A DNA stretch of 64,000 bases, from the NCBI RefSeq assembly GCF_021172045.1, contig NZ_CP087164.1:1736001-1800000 (forward strand), read 5' to 3'. Position numbers and translations under genes: made by a program. Below, in pieces: positions 24,871 to 33,600 of the stretch (the first letter of the stretch is position 1; every line of letters starts with the position of its first letter). Source of the stretch: Capillimicrobium parvum (GTDB lineage: Bacteria > Actinomycetota > Thermoleophilia > Solirubrobacterales > Solirubrobacteraceae). The notes under the pieces were generated by a model. The model was given only the letters and a program-made list of their open reading frames with translations. It did not search any database and was not told where the DNA came from.

Positions 24871-25407
24871 GCGCCGGCATCACATCACGAATCCCGGACG
24901 CGTGCTGAGAGCACGGTAGCGAGCTGACATGACGGCTGATGGGCTGGCGCCCCGCCGTCGAGGCGCGGTCATGGATGCAGCCAGTCGCGCGCAGCTTGCT
25001 CGGGCGCACCGATCGCGGCGTACCCGCCAGACCCGAGTGTCCGCGCGTGTCTCGTCCGACGGTGGCGACGCGGACGGCGCAAGCGCCCCTTCCACCTGGG
25101 TGCAACTGTGTGCGCGGCTGCGCGAAGCGCGTTGGGAGGGACGTTGCTGGGAGCGGCGCAGCGGTGAGGCGGCGTGAGGCAGGCGTCCGGCGGGCGGTTG
25201 CGGGTCGCGTGTAGTGGCCGGGAGGTTGGTAGCGAGGGGCGTGGATGGCGCCGGGTCGGGATGCGGGTCGTCGGTCGTGTGGTGAGCGGGGTGGTGTGGA
25301 CGGGTCGCGGCGTCGTGGTTGATGGCGGGGTGCGTGTCGCGGATCGTCTGAGTGCCCGGCGGGCGGGCATCTGAGATTGCCACCGCTGGAATGCGCTGAT
25401 GCCTATA
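24871..25407. other. 537-bp gap in the island, no supported gene
   Basis: Frames of 60-130 codons cross this region on both strands, but they are Arg/Pro-rich, lack ribosome-binding sites and show no motif. The second half (about 25200-25370) is G-rich on the plus strand. It likely holds the methyltransferase promoter and decayed sequence. Confidence 0.5.
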
Positions 25408-25424
25408 TCCTCTCCTTAAGAGGA
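25408..25424. promoter_or_regulatory. Palindrome overlapping the antitoxin ribosome-binding site
   Basis: TCCTCT-CCTTA-AGAGGA is an inverted repeat with 6-bp arms; its right arm is the AGAGGA ribosome-binding site of the gene starting at 25436. This placement fits an autoregulatory operator or an mRNA hairpin that hides the site. Confidence 0.5.
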
Positions 25425-25435
25425 CGAGTTTTTCG

Positions 25436-26056
25436 ATGCCTACGCTCCTCATCACCCGCAATGAAGCCGCCCAGCTCAGTGGCGCCTCGGCCGCGACCGT
25501 CAACAAGGCGATCGAGCAGCGTGTCGTGGCGATCAAGTCGGTCGGCAGCGCCTCACTAGTCGACGCTCGCGATGTCGGCGCGCTCACGCTGTTCGCTGGA
25601 CTGCGCTTTGGGCTGCCGGTCATCGAGAAGCGCCGGTTGGCGCGGTGGCTGCGCAACGCGCCGCTCGGCGACGAGACGGCCCTGGGGACGGGGGTGATCG
25701 TGCGCAAGACACCCGAGCTTGAGGAGGCGATGGAGGACGCGCTGCGTTACGCACGCCTCAAGGAACGGTTCTTTGAGACCAGCCTTGATCGCCAGGGCGG
25801 CGAGCCGGTGATCCGGGGGACCCGCGTGCCAATCAGGGGCCTGGCCAGGCAGATTGAGGCTGGCGAGGGTCTTGCCGTGCTGCGCGAGCAATACGAGGGC
25901 ATGGATGAGGACGCGTTTGAGTTCGCGGTCCAGTGGGCCCGGGCGAACCCCCGGCGGGGACGCCCAACCCGAGAGGCCGCTTCCAACGGCTTCGGTGAGC
26001 CCGCAAGTCGGCAGGCGCACATCGCTCGTCGTCGTCGCGAGCTGGCGCACGGGTGA
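25436..26056 (+). CDS. DUF433-type antitoxin
   Basis: This 206-residue protein starts with a small winged-helix-like segment (ITRNEAAQLSGASAATVNKA) that probably binds DNA. It ends in a DUF433 domain around residues 120-165 (GGEPVIRGTRVPIRGLARQI, then GEGLAVLREQYEGMDEDAFE). DUF433 proteins are often paired with DUF5615 PIN-like toxins, and the next gene is exactly that, overlapping by 4 bp. It is expected to neutralise the toxin and repress its own operon through the palindrome at 25408-25424. Confidence 0.85.
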   Translation: MPTLLITRNEAAQLSGASAATVNKAIEQRVVAIKSVGSASLVDARDVGALTLFAGLRFGLPVIEKRRLARWLRNAPLGDETALGTGVIVRKTPELEEAMEDALRYARLKERFFETSLDRQGGEPVIRGTRVPIRGLARQIEAGEGLAVLREQYEGMDEDAFEFAVQWARANPRRGRPTREAASNGFGEPASRQAHIARRRRELAHG

Positions 26057-26454
26057 AACTGTGGGTTGACGCTTGCTTGACGCCCACTCTTGAAGGCGTC
26101 GCGCATGGGCGCGGCTACGAGGCGACATCGAACCGCCGGCGCGGCTTGCTGGCCGCGCCGGACTCGGAGCTCTTTCCGATCCTCGTCGCCGAGGACTGGG
26201 TCCTCGTGACGAACAACGAGATCGACTTCCGCAGGCTCGCCGTCGCCCACGAGTTGCATCCTGGCCTTGTCATCCTGCCCCAGGGACGGGTCGACCAGCA
26301 GCGCACCTGGCTGCAACGCGTGATCGACTTCATCGAAGCCCGCTCCGGGCAAGACGGTGAGGAGCCGTGGGCCTGGATGACGTGCCGCATCGTGACGTTC
26401 GACGACGAGGCCGAAGAGATCCACGCAGCGTGGCTTCCCGACCCGCTGCCGTGA
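26053..26454 (+). CDS. DUF5615 PIN-like toxin
   Basis: This 133-residue protein starts with a GTG overlapping the antitoxin stop. Acidic residues sit at PIN-like positions: KLWVDACLTP at the N-terminus, then VAEDWVLVTNNEIDFRRLAV in the middle, which matches the family's core Asp/Asn-Asp-Phe pattern. PIN-like toxins are metal-dependent RNases. The size fits the family, and the pairing with DUF433 supports the call. The pair may stabilise the island. Confidence 0.83.
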   Translation: MKLWVDACLTPTLEGVAHGRGYEATSNRRRGLLAAPDSELFPILVAEDWVLVTNNEIDFRRLAVAHELHPGLVILPQGRVDQQRTWLQRVIDFIEARSGQDGEEPWAWMTCRIVTFDDEAEEIHAAWLPDPLP

Positions 26455-26546
26455 AGCGCGGCATCTGGGTCGGCGCGGACACCGGGGTGCTCGAACGATT
26501 GTCGAGACCCGGCGGGGTGGAACCTCCGAGCGCCGTCCCAATCGTC

Positions 26547-26936
26547 ATGGAGGACCTGCTCCGACCCACGGAGGTTGCGCGCCTGCTCGGTGTCTCGCGA
26601 ACCTGGCTGTACGACGCCGCGAAGGTCGGTCGCGTGCCGTCGGTTCGCATCGGCGGCCCAGGCGGTCCGCTCCGGTTCGTACGCGCGGACCTCGAAGCTT
26701 GGCTCGACGAGGCTCGCGCCGCGTGGCGGCCCGGCGACAGCAGCGCCGCCACGTTGCTGCGCGTTGCCGCCGAGCATCAGGACGGCCTACGCACTGCCCC
26801 AGATGACCGACTCGGTCGCCGCGGCCGCACCACGCAGAAGCGTGGTCTCCAGGTGGCCGTAGAACCGCTCCGTCGTCGTGATGGACGCGTGACCAAGCTG
26901 TCGCTGGACGTAGACGAGCGGCTGCCCCGTCGTTAG
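26547..26936 (+). CDS. Excisionase-like helix-turn-helix protein
   Basis: The protein is up to 129 residues, with a MerR/excisionase-type helix-turn-helix at the start: LLRPTEVARLLGVSRTWLYD, then VRIGGPGGPLRFVRADLEAW. Such proteins direct excision by the element's recombinase. Residues after about 80 lie antisense to the integrase end (26787 on) and look non-protein-like, so the original C-terminus may have been lost. A GTG at 26451, overlapping the toxin stop, is an alternative start that would add 32 residues and make it the third gene of that operon. Confidence 0.7.
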   Translation: MEDLLRPTEVARLLGVSRTWLYDAAKVGRVPSVRIGGPGGPLRFVRADLEAWLDEARAAWRPGDSSAATLLRVAAEHQDGLRTAPDDRLGRRGRTTQKRGLQVAVEPLRRRDGRVTKLSLDVDERLPRR

Positions 26937-27883
26937 CCAGGCCGCCGCGGCCGTATGCCGCAGGCTGCGCAGAGGCATGTCGCGCAGGCCCGCATCCTTG
27001 AGGGCGTGCTTGTGCCACTGGCGCGACACCGTGCTGCGGTCGAAGTGCTCGGCCGGCGACGTGCTGGGCCAGCGGCCGGGCCCAACGAAGATCGGATCCC
27101 GCGGCGCGCATCGGGGCGGGCGCAGCTCGCGCAGGACCCCGGCCAGCCGCGGCCCGAAGTCCACCGCCCGGGAGCGGTCGCTCTTCGTCGAGCCAACCCC
27201 GGAGGCCTTGCGCGAGCGCATGACCCGGATCGCGTTGTTGGCGAAGTCGACGTCCTCCCAGACCAGGGCGACGGCCTCGCCGATGCGCATCCCCGTCGCG
27301 ATCAGCAGCTCCGCCAGCGGCCGATACAACTCGCTGCAGCTGTCCAGGTAGATCGGGATCTCCTCCAGGCGCAGGTAGTCGCGCTCCATATGGTCGTCAG
27401 GGAGGCGCTGGACGGCGCGCGCAGGGTTGGCCGGGACCAGGCCGTCGCGGACAGCGTGGTTGAGGCAGACCGTCAGGACCGTGAGCGAGTTGTTGATCGT
27501 CTTGGTCGCGTAGCGCTCTTGCTCGACCAGCGAGGCCAGCCAACTCTTGATCGTGGCCGTGTCGAGCTTGGTGAGGCGGATGTGGTCGAGCGGGACCATG
27601 CGCTTGACGCCGTGCAGCCGGTAGCGTTATGGGTGCCGGCCTCCAGGTACGGCCGGCGCTCACGCAGCCAGCGCACGTAGAACTCGCCAAAGGTCTCGCG
27701 CGATGGCGGCGCGACCTCGCCGCGTGAGACCGCGACGATCATCTGCTCTCGCGCGCGTCTGGCGGCGCGCTGGCTCGTGAACCCGCGCTTGGTCGCGCTG
27801 CGTCCGTTGGCGGATCGGTACTTGAAGTAGAAGCGCGTTCCCTGCGCTGTTTCGTAGGCGTAGATGCCTCGCTCGCTGCCCAT
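26787..27883 (-). pseudogene. Element integrase (tyrosine recombinase), broken by a one-base frameshift
   Basis: Two frames together make a full phage-type integrase. The first (27883 to about 27626) has an AP2-like N-terminal domain (GIYAYETAQGTRFYFKYRSA) and part of the SAM-like domain, ending at THN. The second runs from about 27623 to 26787 and continues as YRLHGVKRMVPLDHIRLTKL. One base is missing at about 27624-27625. The catalytic domain shows the first Arg in TGMRIGEAVAL, LRSLRHT (Arg where the usual first His of HxLRH stands), LGH and the Tyr in TERFYGHLE. If the frameshift is real the element is locked in place unless helped in trans. Confidence 0.88.
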
Positions 27884-27905
27884 CGTTGCTCCTCGTGGGA
27901 TCGCC

Positions 27906-27930
27906 GTTTGTTCTCAAAGGCGTTCTCACA
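27906..27930 (+). repeat. Right copy of the paired TTCTCA motif, possible integrase arm site
   Basis: GTTTGTTCTCAAA then GGCGTTCTCACA lies just upstream of the integrase start and about 85 bp inside the right att repeat. It is the partner of the motif at 9864-9889, in the same orientation. Confidence 0.5.
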
Positions 27931-27980
27931 ACAGACGGAAGCCGAGGAGGGCAACCCCCGAGCAACCCGTGCCGGCAAAC

Positions 27981-28008
27981 AAAAAGCCCCGTCAGAGCGG
28001 GGCTTTTC
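27981..28008 (-). terminator. Rho-independent terminator of tRNA-Leu
   Basis: Read on the minus strand, AAAAGCCCCGCTCTGACGGG followed by GCTTTTT gives a GC-rich stem and a T-run, 6 bp after the tRNA 3' end. Confidence 0.85.
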
Positions 28009-28013
28009 GTCTA

Positions 28014-28098
<85 letters not shown>

Positions 28099-28155
28099 TC
28101 GAGGGCGCAGCGAGCATAGCGATGTTGCTTCCGTCCACACCCCGCGCTACCTTCA

Positions 28156-28169
28156 CGAACACATGTTCC
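28156..28169. promoter_or_regulatory. LexA (SOS) box upstream of lexA
   Basis: CGAACACATGTTCC contains GAAC-N4-GTTC, the actinobacterial/Bacillus-type LexA site, 38 bp before the lexA ATG. TACCTT at 28149-28154 could be the -10 just before it. This implies autorepression. Confidence 0.9.
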
Positions 28170-28206
28170 CCCTTGACCACCACCGGCCGTGAGGAGCGCG
28201 GAAGCC

Positions 28207-28824
28207 ATGGATCTCACGAAGCGCCAGCAGGAGATCTTCGACTTCATCAAGCAGTACTCGAACAAGCACGGCTATCCGCCTACGGTCCGCGACATCGGCA
28301 AGGCGGTCGGGCTGGCGTCGTCGTCGACGGTGCACGCGCATCTGGCGAACCTGGAGCGGATCGGATTGCTGCGGCGCGATCCGTCGAAGCCGCGCGCGAT
28401 CGAGCTGCTCGATCGGGCGGTCGAGGGCGTCAAGAGCCTGGTGACCCCGTCCGAGGGGCTGCCGCTGGTCGGCTCGGTCGCGGCGGGGCAGCCGATCCTC
28501 GCCGAAGAGAACATCGAAGACCACATCCCCGTGCCCAGTGAGGCCGGGGGCAGCGCCGGAGAGTTCATGTTGCGCATCCGCGGCGACTCGATGGTCAACG
28601 CGGGGATCCTCGACGGCGACCTCGTCGTCGTGCAGCGCCAGGACACCGCGTCCGATGGCGAGATCGTGGTCGCGCTCGTGGGGGAGGAGGCGACCGTGAA
28701 GCGCTTCTTCCGGGAGGACGACCACATCCGGCTGCAGCCTGAGAACGACCACATGGAGCCCATCCGCTCGCGCGAGGTGCAGATCGTCGGGAAGGCCGTG
28801 GGACTGTTGAGGCTCATGTCATGA
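28207..28824 (+). CDS. lexA: SOS repressor LexA
   Basis: This 205-residue protein has an N-terminal winged helix (LTKRQQEIFDFIKQYSNKHG, then PPTVRDIGKAVGLASSSTVH). The S24 peptidase domain has the self-cleavage site Ala93-Gly94 (VAAGQP), the catalytic Ser128 in GDSMVNAGI and Lys165 in ATVKRFF. RecA-stimulated self-cleavage relieves repression of SOS genes. GAGGAGCG gives the ribosome-binding site for the ATG at 28207. Target boxes are visible upstream of lexA itself, imuB and dnaE2. It overlaps the next gene by 4 bp. Confidence 0.97.
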   Translation: MDLTKRQQEIFDFIKQYSNKHGYPPTVRDIGKAVGLASSSTVHAHLANLERIGLLRRDPSKPRAIELLDRAVEGVKSLVTPSEGLPLVGSVAAGQPILAEENIEDHIPVPSEAGGSAGEFMLRIRGDSMVNAGILDGDLVVVQRQDTASDGEIVVALVGEEATVKRFFREDDHIRLQPENDHMEPIRSREVQIVGKAVGLLRLMS

Positions 28825-29189
28825 GCACCGCGCTGAGCCTTCTGGACCTGATCGAGCGGCCGTCGATCCTGGACGTCGATCGTGATGGGCGCGCGGGCGT
28901 GCGCGTGTACGAGCGCGATGGCGGCCGCGAATCGTCGCCCGGATGCGAGCACGACCGCGTGCGGCGTCCCGAGATCGGGCGTGAGCGCAGCGATCGTGGC
29001 GATCGGGCCGTGCCCGCGGTCGGAGGGGCGCCGACGCTCGACGATCTGCTCACGGGAATCTGGCAGACGATCGCGTCGGATCAGACCGCGACGTGCCCGC
29101 TGTGCCAGGGCGCGCTGGAGCCGCGATACAGCGCCGGATCGGTGCCCGTCGGCGGGCGCTGCACGAGCTGCGGTACCGAGCTCTCCTAG
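28821..29189 (+). CDS. Small zinc-ribbon protein downstream of lexA
   Basis: This 122-residue protein overlaps the lexA stop (ATGA). The C-terminal ~35 residues hold two CxxC knuckles: ATCPLCQGALEPRY and GRCTSCGTELS. The first ~75 residues are Arg/Asp/Glu-rich and probably disordered. Its coupling to lexA suggests SOS-linked expression. I do not recognise the family and suggest no function beyond zinc binding. Confidence 0.75.
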   Translation: MSTALSLLDLIERPSILDVDRDGRAGVRVYERDGGRESSPGCEHDRVRRPEIGRERSDRGDRAVPAVGGAPTLDDLLTGIWQTIASDQTATCPLCQGALEPRYSAGSVPVGGRCTSCGTELS

Positions 29190-29242
29190 CCGCCGCTCTC
29201 GCGGCCCGGTCGGTGCTGCTCTGCTGCCGGAGAGACGCGCTT

Positions 29243-29358
29243 GCCGCTTGAGACGCCGCCCGCCGCTCGGGACGCCGCCCGCCGTTGGAGACGCGGCCCG
29301 CCGTTGGAGACGCGGCCCGCCGCTCGAGGCGCCGCCCGCCGCTGGAGAACTCGCGCCC
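29243..29358 (+). repeat. 19-bp tandem repeat array upstream of RNase P RNA
   Basis: There are five consecutive 19-bp units of the form GCCGYTNGRGRCGCSGCCC (starts 29243, 29262, 29281, 29300 and 29319) and a degenerate sixth of 21 bp. Units 3 and 4 are identical. The array ends about 20 bp before the RNase P RNA 5' end. Confidence 0.85.
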
Positions 29359-29378
29359 GCAGCGCTAGATTGGACCTC

Positions 29379-29700
29379 GTAGACCAGGCAACCGCGGAGG
29401 GATCACCTTCGAGGAAAGTCCGGACATCACAGGGCAGGGCGGTCGCGGAGGCGACCCGGGGAAACCCGCGGGAAAGTGCCACAGAAATACACCGCCTACG
29501 TTCGGGGCTGCAGCTGCGTCCCGAGCCGGCAAGGGTGAAATGGTGCGGTAAGAGCGCACCGGCGTCGCGGTGACGTGGCGGCCAGGCAAACCCCGCCCGA
29601 TGCAAGGCCAAGCAGGACCGTTCGCAGGCTGCCCGCCAAGGTCCAGGTCGGCCGCACAGATGGATGGTTGCCCACGACAGAATCCGGCTTATCGGTCTAC
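29379..29700 (+). ncRNA. rnpB: RNase P RNA (bacterial class A)
   Basis: The conserved blocks of the RNA appear in order: GAGGAAAGTCCGGACATCAC near the 5' end, CCACAGAAA, AGGGTGAAA with GGTAAGAGCGCACC, GCAAGGCCAAGCAGG, and the 3' block ACAGAATCCGGCTTAT. GTAGACC (29379-29385) pairs with GGTCTAC (29694-29700) to close helix P1, which sets the ends. The length, about 322 nt, is short compared with many actinobacterial RNase P RNAs. It is the ribozyme that trims tRNA 5' leaders. A terminator follows at once. Confidence 0.95.
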
Positions 29701-29705
29701 TACGG

Positions 29706-29733
29706 AAAGGCCCCGCTCCGGCGGGGCCTTTCT
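29706..29733 (+). terminator. Rho-independent terminator of rnpB
   Basis: AAAGGCCCCGC-TCC-GCGGGGCCTTTCT forms a strong stem with a short T-rich tail, 6 bp after the P1 helix of the RNase P RNA. Confidence 0.9.
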
Positions 29734-29788
29734 ATTGCTCGCCGACCCGACCCGACCTCCGCGGCCCGCAGCGCCCGCGCCCCCCCGA

Positions 29789-30078
29789 CGCATCGATCTC
29801 GAGGGCGACATCATGGCGCGCCCGCGCGGTCCACGAGGCGGCGGTCGTCGCGATCCTGGACCCCGCTGGACCGAGTTGCCGCTCGCCCGCCAGGCAGGCG
29901 AGCGGGCCGCTCGCCTGCCTGGCGCTCGCCCCCCCCGGCTGCCTTCGATACTCGAGCAGCTGCGCGAGCACCTCGCCGGGCGCGTCACCGAGTGGTGGCT
30001 GCCCGACGAGGTGGTCTTCGTCGACGAGATCCCAAAGACGAGCGTCGGCAAGTTTCGACAAGAAGGCGCTACGTCCCC
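29789..30078 (+). pseudogene. Decayed C-terminal part of an acyl-CoA synthetase
   Basis: Pieces of an AMP-dependent acyl-CoA synthetase C-terminal domain appear in order but in different frames: IDLEGDIMARP, then VHEAAVVAILDP, then LREHLAGRVTEWWLPDEVVF followed by VDEIPKTSVGKF, and finally FDKKALR after an extra T in AAGTTTCGAC. The PKTSVGK catalytic Lys is kept. At least two frameshifts and a 37-bp palindrome (29888-29924) interrupt it, and the whole N-terminal domain is absent. It is a relic. Confidence 0.85.
29888..29924. repeat. Perfect 18-bp inverted repeat with 1-nt spacer
   Basis: CGCCAGGCAGGCGAGCGG (29888-29905) is followed by one G and its exact reverse complement (29907-29924). It lies inside the acyl-CoA synthetase relic, and no T-tract follows it. 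Confidence 0.9.
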
Positions 30079-30196
30079 GGCTCGCCGAGGGGGACGCTCC
30101 AGCGCGCCCGGCTCGCCGACGGAGACGCTTCGGCGCCTCGGCTCGCCGACCGGACGCTCCAGCGCCCCGGCTCGCCGACCGGACGCTCCAGCGCCC
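30078..30196 (+). repeat. 29-31-bp tandem repeat array
   Basis: There are four units beginning CGGCTCGCCGA and containing GACGCTCCAGCGCC-like sequence (starts about 30078, 30109, 30139 and 30168). The last two are identical over 29 bp. It sits between the acyl-CoA synthetase relic and a SnoaL-like gene. Confidence 0.85.
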
Positions 30197-30226
30197 CCGG
30201 GACGCCCGCCGCCTGAGCGAGCCGGG

Positions 30227-30589
30227 TCAGCCGTCCCAGGCCTGGACGCCGACCTCGCGCACGATGCGCCCGTCGCGCAGCTCGGCGACCGCGGCGCACA
30301 GCACGCGGGTGCCGTCCGGATACGAGCAGCGCACCGTGTAGCCGACCGCGTCCGGGCCGACCGCGACGCTCTCGACGCGGTGGGTCATGTCGCGGGCGTA
30401 GACGTCCTCGAGCGCGGCGCGGATCGCGTCGCGGCCGGCGATCCGGACCGGCGAGCTCGGTGGGTTCTGCGCGTCGACGCGCTCGATCGTCGCGTCCTCG
30501 GCGTAGAGGTCCATCAGGGAGGCGGCGTCGCGCGCCTCGATGCCGCGGCGCAGCGCGGCGGCGTCGAATGTGGAGGTGGTGGTGGTCAT
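30227..30589 (-). CDS. SnoaL-like / nuclear transport factor 2-like small protein
   Basis: This 120-residue protein has the NTF2-like cone fold pattern: an N-terminal helix (FDAAALRRGIEARDAASLMD), LYAEDATIERV, then strands RVESVAVGPDAVGYTVRCSY and a final IVREVGVQAWDG. The family includes isomerases, hydrolases and binding proteins; the substrate is unknown. ATG 30589 begins a run of Thr codons. It diverges from the BTAD regulator gene with 79 bp between starts, so the regulator might control it. No signal peptide. Confidence 0.8.
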   Translation of the reverse strand: MTTTTSTFDAAALRRGIEARDAASLMDLYAEDATIERVDAQNPPSSPVRIAGRDAIRAALEDVYARDMTHRVESVAVGPDAVGYTVRCSYPDGTRVLCAAVAELRDGRIVREVGVQAWDG

Positions 30590-30633
30590 GGGCGCAAGAT
30601 CGCGACCGCCCGTCACCGCTCCATCAACGCCGC

Positions 30634-30662
30634 GTGAAACGCCGCGGGCGCAGGCGTAGACT
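30634..30662 (+). promoter_or_regulatory. Promoter placed for a leaderless mRNA of the BTAD regulator
   Basis: GTGAAA (30634-30639) and TAGACT (30657-30662) are 17 bp apart and fit a housekeeping promoter. The GTG start is 6 nt after the -10, so transcription would begin at or next to the start codon. No ribosome-binding site is seen. Confidence 0.55.
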
Positions 30663-30668
30663 CGCGCA

Positions 30669-33600
30669 GTGCTGCAGGTCCGGCTCTTCGGGAGGCTGGA
30701 GCTCCGGGCGGGGGACACGCCCGTGCCCCTTCCCTTGAGCCGCCGTGCCTGCGAACTGCTCGCCTGGCTCGCGCTGAACCCTGGCGAGCACCCCCGCGGC
30801 ATTCTCGCCGCCACCTTCTGGCCCGACGTGCTCGACACGAGTGCGCGCGCGTCCCTGCGCAGCGCCGCGTGGTCCGCCCGCAAGGCGCTCGGGCCCGCCG
30901 GCGATGCCCTGACCGCCACCCGCGACCGCGTCGGCCTGCGCTGCACCACCGATCTGCAGAGCTTCGACGAGCTCGTCGAACAGGACCGGCTCGACGAAGC
31001 GGTGGCGCTCTGCCGCGGCCCGCTGCTGGCGGACCTCGACGAGGACTGGATCCTGGAGGCGCGCGACCGCCACGCGCAGCGGCTCGGCGCCGTGCTCACC
31101 CGGCTGGCCGACGCGGCGCCGACCCCGCAGGCCGCCGTCGAGCTCGCCCGCCGGCGCCTGGCGCTCGACGCGCTCGACGAGGACGCCGCCCGCGAGCTGA
31201 TGCGGCGCCTCGCCGCCGCCGGCGATCGCTCCGGCGCGCTCGCCGTCTACGACCGCCTCAGCGAGCGCCTGCGCGCCCATCTCGGCCTGGCGCCGTCGCC
31301 GCCGACGCGCGCGCTGTCCGCCGAGCTCCGTGCGCCGCCGCCCGAGGCCGAACCCCGGCCGGCCGCCGCGCCTCCGCCGCCCGCCCCGCCCGCGCCACTG
31401 CCGCCCGCCCCGCCCGCGCCCCCGCTCGTCGGGCGCGACGCCGAGCTCGCCGAGCTCCTGCGAGCCACCACCCCCGGCGCCCGCGCGGTCGCCGTCGTCA
31501 CCGGCGAGGCGGGCATCGGCAAGACCCGGCTCGCGTCCGAGCTCCTCGCCGAGGCCGCCGCCGCCGGCGTCCGGACCGCTTCCTGCACGGCGCTGGAGCT
31601 CGGCGGCCCCGCGCCGTTCCAGCTGTGGGCCGAGCTCCTGCGCGACCTCGCGCGCACCATCCCCGCCCCGCCGCGGGACGCGCGCTGGCCCGAGGAGCTC
31701 GCCGCCCTCGCGCCCTCGCTGCCGATGCGCCTCGGGCGGACCGCCGCGGCCCCCGCCGCCGTCGCCCCGGAGCTCGCGCGCGCCCGGCTGTTCGAAGCGG
31801 TCGTCGACTGCCTCGAGCACGCGTGCGCCGACCGTCCGCTCATCCTGCTCTTCGAAGACGTCCACGCCTCCGACCCGCCGAGCCTCGAGCTGCTGAGCTA
31901 TACGTCGCGCCGGTTCGACCGCCTCCCGATCGCCGCGGTCCTCACGCGCCGCCAGGTCCCAGCCCGAGCCGACCTCGACGCGCTCCTGCACGCCCACCGC
32001 GCCCGCGGCGGAACGGTCACCGAGATCGCGCTGCCACCGCTGCGACGAACCGACGTGGACGCGCTCATCCGTCAGGTCGCGGCGCTAGACGCCCCGGCCC
32101 GCGACCGGGTCGCCGGCGCGGCCGACGGCAACCCACTGCTCGCGGTCGAGAGCGCGCGCGCCGCCGCCACCGGCCTGCGCGGTCCCGCGCCCACGCTTCA
32201 GGGCGTCGTCGCCGCCGCCCTCGGCCCGTTGCCGCCCTCCGCACGTCGCATCGCCGAGCTCGTCGCGGTCGCCGGCCGGCCGCTGAAGCACGCCGAGCTC
32301 GACGCGCTCAGCCCCCAGCCCGCCGACGCGCTCGCCGCTCTCGAGAGCGGCCTGTTCGCCACCGACCGCGCCGGCTTCGGCTTCCGCCACCAGCTCCTGC
32401 TCGACGCCGCGCTCGCCCAGCTTGCCGAGCCCCGCGCCCGCGAGCTGCACGGTGAGCTCGCCGCCGTCATCGCCGGCCCCGCCGCCGAGGTGGCGCGTCA
32501 CCTCAAGGCCGCCGGTCAGGACGACGCCGCCGCCGACCGCCTCGCACACGCGGCGAGCGAGGCCCTCCGGGTGGGTGCCGTGGCGCAGGCCATCGCCTTC
32601 CTGCAGGAGGCGCTCGAGCTCCGGCCCGGCGACCCGGCGCTGCTGTTGGACCTCGCGCAGGCGTACGCGTACAACGGCCTGCGCACCGAGGCCGAGGAGG
32701 CTCTCGATCGCGCGCTGCGCCGGTTCGATCCCGCCGACCACGCTGCCCGCGGAGCGGCGCACCTGCGCGCCGCGCGCTGGTATTCGGGCGTCCTGTGCTG
32801 GCCGCGGCGGACGGTCGAGGAGGCGAACCGGGCGCTGGCCGAGCTCGACCGGGTGCCCGAGACCGCCGTCCGCACGATCGCCGAGGCGCTCGCCCTCGGT
32901 GCCTGGGCCGAGGCGGCCGCCGGCGATCCCGCCCGCGCCGAGACGCTGCTCGCGCGCTTCGCCGCCCTCGACGTCGACGATCCCGACGTCCGCTACGAGA
33001 ACGCCAACGCGCGCGCCTGCCAGGCGATGCGCCAGGGGCGCCTCGAGGAGGCGATGGACCACTTCGCGGAGTGCATCGCCGCGGGCGGCGGGTCGCCCGA
33101 CAGCGTCTACGCTGCGTGGTCGAACCGCGCCGCGCTCGCCGCTGCGCTCGGCCGAACCGAGGAGGCGCTCGACCACGCCGAGCACGGGCTCGACGCGGTC
33201 CACGAGCTCGGCGACCTCCCGCCGCTCGTCGGGCCGCTGCACGCCCTGCGCGCCACGCTGCTCGCGCGGATCGGCCGCTTCGACGAGGCCCGCACGGCGA
33301 TCGCCGCCGAACGTGAGGCGGCCGAGCGCAGCAGCGCGCCCGCGCTGCTTGCGCTCGCCGACCACGACGAGGGCATGCTCTGCGCCGCCGCCCGGCAGGA
33401 CGCGCGCGCCGCCGAGCTCCTCGCGCGGGCCCTCGATCACGACGCCGCGGTCAGCCGGCCGCTCGCCCGGCTCGCCCGTGCGGAGGCCCTCGCCCGGCTC
33501 GGTCGCGCCGACGACGCCGAGCGAGAGCTGCGCGCCGTCACCCTCGAGCCGGTCCGCGCGGTCGACCGGCCGCCGGTCCTCGTCGCCCGGCTCAGCCACG

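Noticed and set aside
24929-25177. An 82-codon plus-strand frame after the methyltransferase
   Set aside because: Arg/Ala-rich with no ribosome-binding site or motif.
25792-25812. A GAAC...GTTC-like match inside the antitoxin gene as an SOS box
   Set aside because: The half-sites are only one base apart (GAACGGTTC), not the four needed for LexA.
29243-30196. CRISPR array
   Set aside because: The repeats are contiguous with no spacers, and there are no cas genes apart from a Cas4-like fold in the helicase operon.
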